NCBI GenBank assembly: GCA_004380135.1
Contig: QXCR01000057.1
Span: 1-64,000 of the forward strand
Source of the DNA: Stemphylium vesicarium
Taxonomy: Eukaryota; Ascomycota; Dothideomycetes; Pleosporales; Pleosporaceae
Direction of reading: 5' to 3'
Length of the DNA stretch: 64,000 nt
Positions 56,301-64,000 of the stretch are shown here, piece after piece (position 1 is the first letter of the stretch; the number at the start of each line of letters is the position of its first letter). A program made the position numbers and the translations under genes. A model generated the notes under the pieces. The model did no database searches. It was not told the origin of the DNA and saw only the letters and a program-made list of their open reading frames with translations.

Positions 56301-58218
56301 ATGAGTGGCGTGGAAGTAGCTGGTCTTATCCTCGGCTGTCTGCCGTTGATGATACAAGGTGTGTCAGAGTATGATAATGATGAGCAGGAATCACGACGAG
56401 CTGACGGTATGGTAGCCATCGAAAGCTACAAAGAGGGTCTTGACCCAATCAAAGCAATGTTTGGGCGAGAAAAAGAGTTACCGGTCTTTATTAGAAAGCT
56501 GAGAACCCAGCATGACCATTACGAACAGACGATTCAGCTACTCTTCGGGTCCATCACGTCGGACGCCGAGTTTGCGAAAATGACAGCTGATCCCGGGTCA
56601 TCGCAGGAACTGTGGAAAAGTAAAGAGATGGCACTTCAAGACAAGCTCCAACACGCATATAAATCTTATCAAAGAACAATGTCGGAAATCGAGAGGATCA
56701 CCAAAGCCATCGCGAGTAAGCTAGATCTGGACCGTGCAGCCGAGGTAGGCACGATGCATAGCATCTTCCCTGCGTTGCGCTGACGCGACTCTTAGCTTAC
56801 CCGGAACGACCTCGAGGCGCTCCTCGCAGCGAATCCCAAAAAGGCCAACGACAAGTATGAGTTCAGAAAACGAGTCCGATTTGGCATGAACAAGAAAACG
56901 ATAAAGGCGCTATTGGAAGAGCTGGACGAGTGCATTAAGAGCCTTGAGAGGTTTACAGAGAAGAGCGAGAGAATCGAGACGTATCAGAAAGCGACGAAGC
57001 CTTCGTATGCCTTGCGGCTGCAAAAATTACAACGGTACGCCAAGACGCTGCACGAATCGCTCAGGGTGTGCTGGTCATGCTCATGCAAGTCTTCCCACCA
57101 AACAAGTCTTCAACTAGAGCCTCGAGGGAGCGTTTTTGCGTCAAGGGCACAAAAGGAATCCGTCTCTCCGAAAATGAGCTTCAACGTTGCTTTTTCGACT
57201 CTGGTCTCTGGTGAGAGCGGTATGCCGTGGCTGATCCAAGCTGCCAAGATAAGCGTAGAAGACGAGGAGGAAACATGCCCGATGCCGGTGGCATCCCCTA
57301 AACCCAGGTAAGCCATAAGGTCAATTGTATTTAGCGATATGATTCTATGTGTACAAGGTAGCATTGAAGGCTAACGAGAACAGGATGGCGAAGAGTGTCA
57401 GCTTCGGAACACCTCCTCCCTATGCAGTCCTAGACCCGAAACCCCTACCTTCACATCAGGAAGTCAAAGATTTATGTGCATCTATACAGCAACTTCACAA
57501 AAGCGCTTCGACGATAGGCTTCTCAATCGACAGCAAAAGTAAACTACGGGGTGCCTACTTAGTCGACACGTCAGAAGCATACGTTCCTACTATGGAGCTA
57601 GTCTCTCTCTCGGATCTTCTCCAGCGGCCAGCAGTCGTCAACGGCAGGCGCTCAAAGCTGAGCAAGAGGGATAGGTATAGCCTAGCCTTGACGTTAGCAT
57701 CCAGTATCTTGTACTTAAACTCGACCCCCTGGCTAGCCAACGAGTGGACTACTCGCGACATTCTCTTTCATCAAACATCGGACACTAGACATCCGATAAA
57801 CATCGAGCGCCCATATCTAGCGCCAACACTATTTAAGGCGCCAGATGGCGCATCGGAGAGTATGCAGCAAGGTGCTTTCGGAAATACAGTCTTGATTGCC
57901 CTAGCTGTGACCCTTCTCGAGCTGTACTTTGGCGTAACCGCTGAAAAGTATCAAGAATCAGAAGCCGATGATGGAGCGACTGGTGTATCAGGCGATTCAG
58001 GACCTTGGAGACTCTGGGTACTGGCGCGCAAATGGACCTACAACGAGTCTGGGAACCTTTCTGCTGCTTTCCAGAACGCCATCAGGCATTGCATCACAGG
58101 ATCCAGTGACCCCTGCGCCAGCTTACAAGACGCCAAATGCCTCCAAGCTGCTGTCGAAAATATTGTTCTGCCATTGCAGGAGGAGCTATGTCAATTTATA
58201 GGGAAACCTTTAGACTAG
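56301..58218 (+). CDS. DUF7580 domain protein
   Basis: A 577-aa protein from four exons: 56301-56358, 56416-56744, 56796-57307 and 57384-58218. The first intron (57 bp) is in frame and stop-free, but splicing restores the LPLMIQ-AIESYKEGLDPIKAMF start shared by the family. Residues 1-170 are an amphipathic helical bundle with a hydrophobic first helix (VEVAGLILGCLPLMIQ). The C-terminal 270-570 region, with LSDLLQRPAVVNGRRSKLSKRDRYSLALTLASSI (seen at 57604-57705), resembles the degenerate kinase-like half of DUF7580. The biochemical role is unknown. Members are numerous and variable in Dothideomycetes and resemble incompatibility/NLR-associated proteins; function here is inference. Confidence 0.8.
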
Positions 58219-60275
58219 ACAGAGTTGCCTTTGCAATATGCGCAAAGCTTTCTTTTAGAGTTTAGCGTCGCATGCGCATCGAGCGGTGATCCTGGCCCTG
58301 CAGACATGTCTGTCCGTATAGCGTCGACGGCATTCTCACAGCAACATCCTCTAGCGGATGCTTGAGGTTTCAGATGAAGCACCAAAGCTGCGCCTCAAAG
58401 CTACAGCTCCGGCTCGGAACGAAGGCCGCTTATTCAACGCGCATCACCTCGTATCCGACCCACGTGCGATTGCGATCCGACTCTGGGGTAAAACGAGGCT
58501 CGCTAGTGCGGCAAATCCCTAACGTCATGTTTAGAGACAACTTGGGATGTGCCGTCAAAGTAGTTTACCATGATCGTCGCGGGGCGAGCAATGCGCCATG
58601 GCAGCAACTGCGCTGCATCGTGATGTGGCAAATGAGTGGCGCGGATTTGTCAAATGCATCTGCAGTCTTACACAATCCCCGCGTATGCGGCATTCCACTC
58701 CTCACAGCACGGGGATTGACTGCGCGCTCCCAGACGCCCGGGTATGCTGTGATTCGAAAACGTGCGACATGAAGCTTTTGCTGACGGTGGAGTGGCCTCT
58801 TGGCGTGGCATGGACAGCAAGGACAGCTGCGGTAGCACAAGACGAGTGGGCGCATACAATTGGTGCTACTAACAGGAGAGATAGTGGCATGGCGGCGTTT
58901 CCCGTTATCTATTTGAGACACTACATACAACGCACTCGATATTGTTGCTTGCTGCAGGCTGCGCATGTGCGTCAACCTTTGATCGGCATGTGTGTTTTTG
59001 CCGGTTATCGGACTACGTCATGAACCACGGACTGTGCTAGGCTGAGCGCATCATGGATGGGCATTAGCTGAGACCCTTATGGAAATTGCAACAGAAATTG
59101 GAGATTTAGCGCGCAGCTAATGCTCGACACGCATTATCAAGAACGAAGCATGCGATGCATTGTGGTGAGCGGTTTTTCCCCCAACTAGCTTGCTTGTTAT
59201 GCTGGACAGCGATTCAGCCCTGGCCGCGCGGGGGCTTGAGTACGCATGCAACAGCTAGATACGCGTATAAGTTTGCCACGCATGAGACGGGTTTCGAATG
59301 TGCGGAAGTATTTGTTCATTCGCATCGGCCCTGCATATATCACAGATAAGTGCAGAGTTGCTTTTGCGCGAGCTTGCTGTTCAAGAAATGTCCGACTGCA
59401 AGCACAGGCATAGCTGTTCGGAGAGGTGGTACGTTTCGTTTTACACCGCCTTGAGCAGGCCCAGTACCAGTATGCAGCTCCTAACTGGGGGTAGGGAGCG
59501 ATAAGAAGCTAAGAAGCGAGGTGGCTTCGGCAAAGGCTCTCGTTGGCGCGCAGCAGGCCGCCGCCATTCCTGAAACAAGGCCATGGTTGGACGAAAGACG
59601 CGGACGTCAGGCGGCGAAAATGGGCTGCAGTTGCCCCGGCGCACATGAGGGATCAGTTGGACGTGGGAAAAGGAGTTGGCCATGCTGAGAGGTGGCAATG
59701 GCAATAGGGATGCGGAGAGTCTATAAATAATGAATTAAATGGGCAGGCGGCCGGGGGTATTTCAAGTTCGGTCGGTCGGTCGGTCGGCGGTTGATTTGAT
59801 ACAATAGAGAGTCGACGGCGGCCGCCCAGGAGCCGGTGTGAGTGGTTGCAGGACGTTTCTTGTTATGCAGCGGGTAGAAGCACCAAAACAACAACAACAG
59901 AAGCAGCGCACAACGTTCACATCTACATTCACATTCATATGCCCCCTCTGTATCCTTCACCCTGACGTGCAGTTTCGCAGCTAGCGGGTCTGAGGCGGCG
60001 GCCAGAATTGCGCATTCAACGCTCGTCAATCAATCTAGGGCAATCCTGGTCGTGCTTTCTCTTGGCGCATCGGCACCCCTTAACGTCACCTTCAATCCGT
60101 TTCTTCGACTCCCAATTCAAGCTCCTGCCAACGCTTACCACTTCTCGCTCTTGACGGCCGCCATTGCTTGCACACGACATTCGCTGATACCGGGGACACA
60201 CTCGACAGCCCACCAGCGCAGAGCGCACCCATCCGCTCCTTTGCTGTTTCGCTCTCCCTCAACTCCTCCGACACC
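58219..60275. other. Intergenic
   Basis: About 2 kb with no supported gene. A GGTC tetranucleotide repeat (about five units, 59768-59787) lies 500 bp before the KNR4 start. The end of this stretch is the KNR4 promoter and 5' UTR. Confidence 0.45.
59768..59787 (+). repeat. GGTC microsatellite
   Basis: About five tandem copies of the tetranucleotide CGGT, followed by CGGCGG. Confidence 0.8.
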
Positions 60276-61931
60276 ATGGCACAACAGTACGAGACGCCTA
60301 ACCCCGGGGGGGCTGCGGCTCTTCCCGCGCAATGCTCGTAGCATGGCTAACAGCGACACAGAATAACGTCGTCCTTGAAGGACTTCTGGCACACAATGAC
60401 CTCGTATGACCGACACGCCTCGCACGACTCCCCGTACCGGACCGGCCGTCACATCCCCATCCCCCAGAGCCGCCATGCCGCCCTCACCTCCATCACGGCC
60501 AGCGGCGCAGAGTCCCGCACCGATCTCCACTCGCCCTACCAGCACGATGAGCTGGCCACCAGCAATGGCTTCATCGGCTCGCCCAAGGGCCCCATGTCTC
60601 CCAGCTCGCCCTATTCGCCTGGAATGCGCGGGTCGCTGAGCCGTCAGGCTACCATGGACTCGGACACGTTTGACAAGGGCGCCAACGGCCAGATCCAGAT
60701 GCAGGACTTCAACGAGGGCCTGCCTCCTCCACCCCCCGTCTCCCACTCGTGGAGGCGCATCGACCGCTGGGTCGAGGACCACTACCAAGAACTCTTCGAC
60801 AACATGTGCGAGGGATGCACCTCCAACGACGTCAACGAGTTGGAGCATGAGCTCGACGCTACTCTCCCCATGGACATTCGCGAGTCATTGCAAATCCACG
60901 ACGGCCAGGAACGCGGCGGTCTCCCAACCGGTGTCCTCTTCGGCCTCATGTTGCTTGATTGCGAGGAGATTGTCATGGAGTGGAAGAATTGGCGAAAGGT
61001 TGCTGAAGAGTACCTTACCACAAAGACCGACTACCGCACACCGCAAATTCCAGTCAAGGCTTTTGCCGGCTCATCTACCGCTCCCCCGGTCGCCCAGGTG
61101 CAGAGCACTGGCAACCCACTTTGGCGACAAGACCTGCTCGCGCGCCAGGACTCGCAGCCACCCAACGCCATACAGAAGGCCTACGCGCACCCTGCCTGGA
61201 TTCCGCTGGCTCGCGATTGGGGAGGCAACTACCTCGCCGTCGATCTCGCTCCGGGTCCCAATGGCACATGGGGACAGATCATCATTTTTGGCCGCGACTA
61301 CGACTGCAAATACGTTGTCGCACGTTCATGGGGCGCCCTCCTAGCCATGGTCGCAGATGATTTCGCCTCCAAAGATGTGCACATGGACGAGGACAGCGGT
61401 GAGCTGAAGCTCTTGATCTTCAAGCGCCAGAATGTGGAGCCGCCCTACCTAGAGGTCCTCCGCTGGCGATGTGATCAGAAGCATGGCCGACGACCGCAGA
61501 ACAAGAGGCGCCCGAACAGCGGACTGCGCGTCAATCCCAACGCGCCAGGAATGGTCGTTCCTAGTAGCACTGCGAGCAGTCCGTACCACAGCCCCGTCAT
61601 GGGTCCCGAAGACCGCGGCCGCAGCCCTCACCGCCTTTCAAAACCGCCAAAAGGCATCAGTCCACGCGGCAAGCTGTCAAGCCCGTTGGCTCGGGTGGCA
61701 GAGGAGAACCCGCAACCGGTCCGTGTACACACCAACCTCGATTCCAAGACCAGCGCACCCGCCGAAAACCTCATCTCCGTTGACAACACCCCCCGACAGA
61801 GCGACGAGCTTCCTACGCCCCGTGACAGCTTAGGCAGTGACAAGGAGAACAAGGACACCAAGGCGCCATCATCGCTGAAGAGCCCTACTGCTACCGCTGA
61901 ACCAGAAGATCTCAAGACTGTCGAGATATAG
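60276..61931 (+). CDS. KNR4: Cell-wall assembly regulator KNR4/SMI1
   Basis: Regulator of glucan synthesis and the cell-wall integrity MAPK pathway (yeast Knr4/Smi1, Neurospora GS-1). Exon 1 is only 11 bp (60276-60286) and exon 2 is 60362-61931, giving 526 aa. The micro-exon is supported by a GTACGA donor, a GGCTAACAG branch site and by the resulting MAQQITSSLKDFWHTMTSYD start, which matches the family LKDFWHTMTSYDRH block. The frame without it would begin only at an internal Met. Residues 1-130 are Ser/Pro-rich, the SMI1 domain lies at about 130-360 (WRRIDRWVEDHYQELF, LQIHDGQERGGLPTGVLFG), and the C-terminal 165 residues are disordered and phospho-site rich. Confidence 0.9.
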
Positions 61932-64000
61932 GCATCTCACAGCAATCGCTTCTCTTTCAACCATGCTTCCCATTGATGATCTACTATTAGAAAGAAACGG
62001 CTGGATACCTGGCAGTTCAATTACACACGATAGGAGTGGAGGCGTAGGATGGGTTAACAATTCATCGCAACCACGGGTTTGTGACAGTTGTTCGGCGTAT
62101 TGACTGCACTTTCCCATTCTCCGAAACAAAGGGCGTTTTCCAACAATGCAAATCTACTTTTCTTCCAAGCACACACACATACGGCCGCACCCCGACGTCC
62201 TGGATGACATCCCCGCAAGATCTCGAACACCTTTGCCACCTACCTCCCATGCAACTCTGGCCCAATACCAAAGCACAAACCCAAGCCGCAATCAGCACAC
62301 ACAGATGTGCGGTATAATCGCACGCCCACACTACCATCAACACTTCCCGTCTTGACTTCTATCTGCCCACCACCTTGTAACAACATCTTGTTTTTTTTTC
62401 GTCTTCTTCTTCTTTCTCTTCTTTTTTTCGCATGGCTCATAGCGTTGCTTGGCTTGCCACCTGGGCAATAACCCATACTTTTTTCTGCTCTTCGCTTCTT
62501 CTTTTCACAAACACGGCTTTCAATAACTTCTTTCTTTTTCTGGCAAACTCACATGGCGGCGATTCGGGGAGGAGAGGAGTTGTTTCTCAGAAGCTGACGA
62601 ACGACGAATATGTCTCCTCATACGTGGTTTGGAAGAAGGAATTTTCATTGCACACACTGGGTGGAGTTTTTTCCCTCCCTTTCTTTTTTCCCCTTCTTCT
62701 TCTGCCTTTCCTTTTCTCCTCGACTTCACTGCTGTCTTCTCTTGAGGCCACGTGGAGTCGCTGAGGAAGGAAAGCTGGGGGAAAGAGCTTTGATAGCTTT
62801 CTACTTTCTGCCTTTCTGTTCTGTACTGTTCGGTTCGGGTTCTCTTTTTTTTTTGAACAACTCTGCGTGTACGTGGTAATTCAGTAGTGTTTTTAGCGAG
62901 GGGGGATGCGACGAATGATTGGACTACTGGTAGTGGGTAGGGTAGATGGCAGGCAAAAAAAAGGGGGAATGCAAATGGGAAAGTGTGTGGTAAATGTGAA
63001 ATACATGGTGTTTTTCTGGATGAAACTAGTGACGATGCTGCGGATTCTGAGCCTTACGTGATGTTCTACAGAGTGCCTGACTAACATGGACCCTTGACTA
63101 ACTAAGGTAGAGGTACCTTTTCAGCTTTCCTTTTCCCCTCAATCACTCTTTCGTTATTAAAATCTCCGTGTCTACTCTATTGTCTGACAATGCGCCTGTC
63201 TGCGTACCTGTGTCCCTGCTTGGCCGCCTGGCCGCCCCTTCCCCTCACTCTTCATCCGGGGAAGAGGCGATCTCCAAACTGTGCCCCGCTCCCACATGCT
63301 GACATGACGTCGTTTCCTTCACGACAAAGGAAACTACATCTGGGCTTTTTTACACTCACCACCACTACGCCTCATTCTCTTCTACTTCTACCTTTGCGTC
63401 TGCGACTTTGAAGGTGGGCGTGAGATACTTCGCGGTGAGCATCTACTGGGTTAGGTGGAGGTCGCAGATACAACTTGGCCCCGCCTTATTGTTGTTCGTG
63501 TTTGGTGGCTGTGGCGCGGTACTTGTGACGAGACGAACGAGCTTACGTTTCGCTGGAAGGATTGTTGGAAGTAAGGATGGAGGGACGAGGAGATGAGGGG
63601 GGTGATGGTATGTTACACTTGCTCTTCTCTCTGTCCCCGTTGCTCAATCATTCCTTCACACTTCTCCCGTGGTTTGTTCCATGGCGGGGCGACGCGGCTA
63701 CGATTTGGACCCAATGGCCCCACGCCACCAAGCAATCCCGGCGCGACGGAATTTCCAATGCGGATCAGCAGAGTACGACATGTAGGCAACCACCTTAAAC
63801 GTCACGGAAAGTTGCAAAAAGCGAAAGGATTTCTACGCCGCCATCAGGTTGGGTGACCGTGCCTTTGCACCTACGTCAGATAGTGCTTCCGCCCGGGTCT
63901 AGGCTTACGGCACTGTCTCTGTGCCTTTAATGGGGCGGTTTCATCTGGAATGCTCCGCGAGAATTGTGCATACGAGTATACGTGTCAAGGAAGGCGAAGG
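61932..64000. other. Intergenic, right edge
   Basis: 2 kb with pyrimidine-rich low-complexity stretches (62390-62430 and 62640-62720). Short ORFs lack conserved features. It holds the KNR4 3' UTR and probably the promoter of a gene beyond the window. Confidence 0.45.

Noticed and set aside
62432..62764. Hydrophobic ORF in the right-hand intergenic region
   Set aside because: It is made of pyrimidine-rich low-complexity DNA that reads as Phe/Leu/Ser, with no conserved features.

Overview
The window is nuclear DNA of a filamentous ascomycete, most likely a dothideomycete of the Pleosporales type. The reasons are short GT-AG introns (about 48-158 bp) with CTAAC/CTGAC branch-like sites, dense genes on both strands, and fungus-specific families: striatin/PRO11, KNR4/SMI1, HET, DUF7580, DUF7730-like, and the helical-plus-C2H2 N-terminal module of fungal multidomain proteins. 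The species is an inference. No tRNA, rRNA, CRISPR array or intact transposon was seen. Gene models below were spliced by eye.

Layout. 0.3-9 kb: a RhoGEF with a fungal N-terminal helical domain, a phosducin-like/TXNDC9 protein, the Golgi GDP-mannose transporter VRG4, an unknown Pro/His-rich protein, and histone H2A.Z. 10-14 kb: striatin (PRO11) and acireductone dioxygenase (ADI1). 14.3-19.4 kb: two secreted glycoside hydrolases in tandem (GH43 and GH78) that should act on plant cell-wall side chains. 20-22.4 kb: a charged nuclear-type gene whose frame is broken three times.

22.5-31 kb: a compact catabolic cluster for an aromatic compound. It has an FAD ring hydroxylase, an extradiol-type dioxygenase, a DUF2231 membrane protein, a fumarylacetoacetate-hydrolase-family enzyme and a C2H2/fungal-specific transcription factor. 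The promoters share repeated GYGGGAC/GTCCCRC boxes. The logic matches a bacterial meta-cleavage pathway: hydroxylate, cleave the ring, then hydrolyse or hydrate. 31.3-33.6 kb: a HET-domain gene broken by a 22-bp tandem duplication and several stop codons.

34-46 kb: a tiny Gly-rich protein with an acylation-type N-terminus, a TPT/SLC35 transporter, the INO80 remodeller ATPase and, divergent from it, ribosome-biogenesis factor BRX1. 46.5-49.1 kb: a DUF7730-like protein and an F-box protein.

49.2-58.2 kb: the most unusual region. A reconstructed 2,099-residue protein joins the fungal N-terminal helical domain and C2H2 fingers to two macrodomains, three winged-helix-like repeats and a triplicated C-terminal motif. 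It is transcribed divergently from a DUF7580 protein across 500 bp. Both N-terminal families are typical of fungal self/non-self or stress-response proteins, so this pair is the best candidate for an undescribed system. 60.3-61.9 kb: cell-wall regulator KNR4/SMI1. The last 2 kb holds no supported gene.
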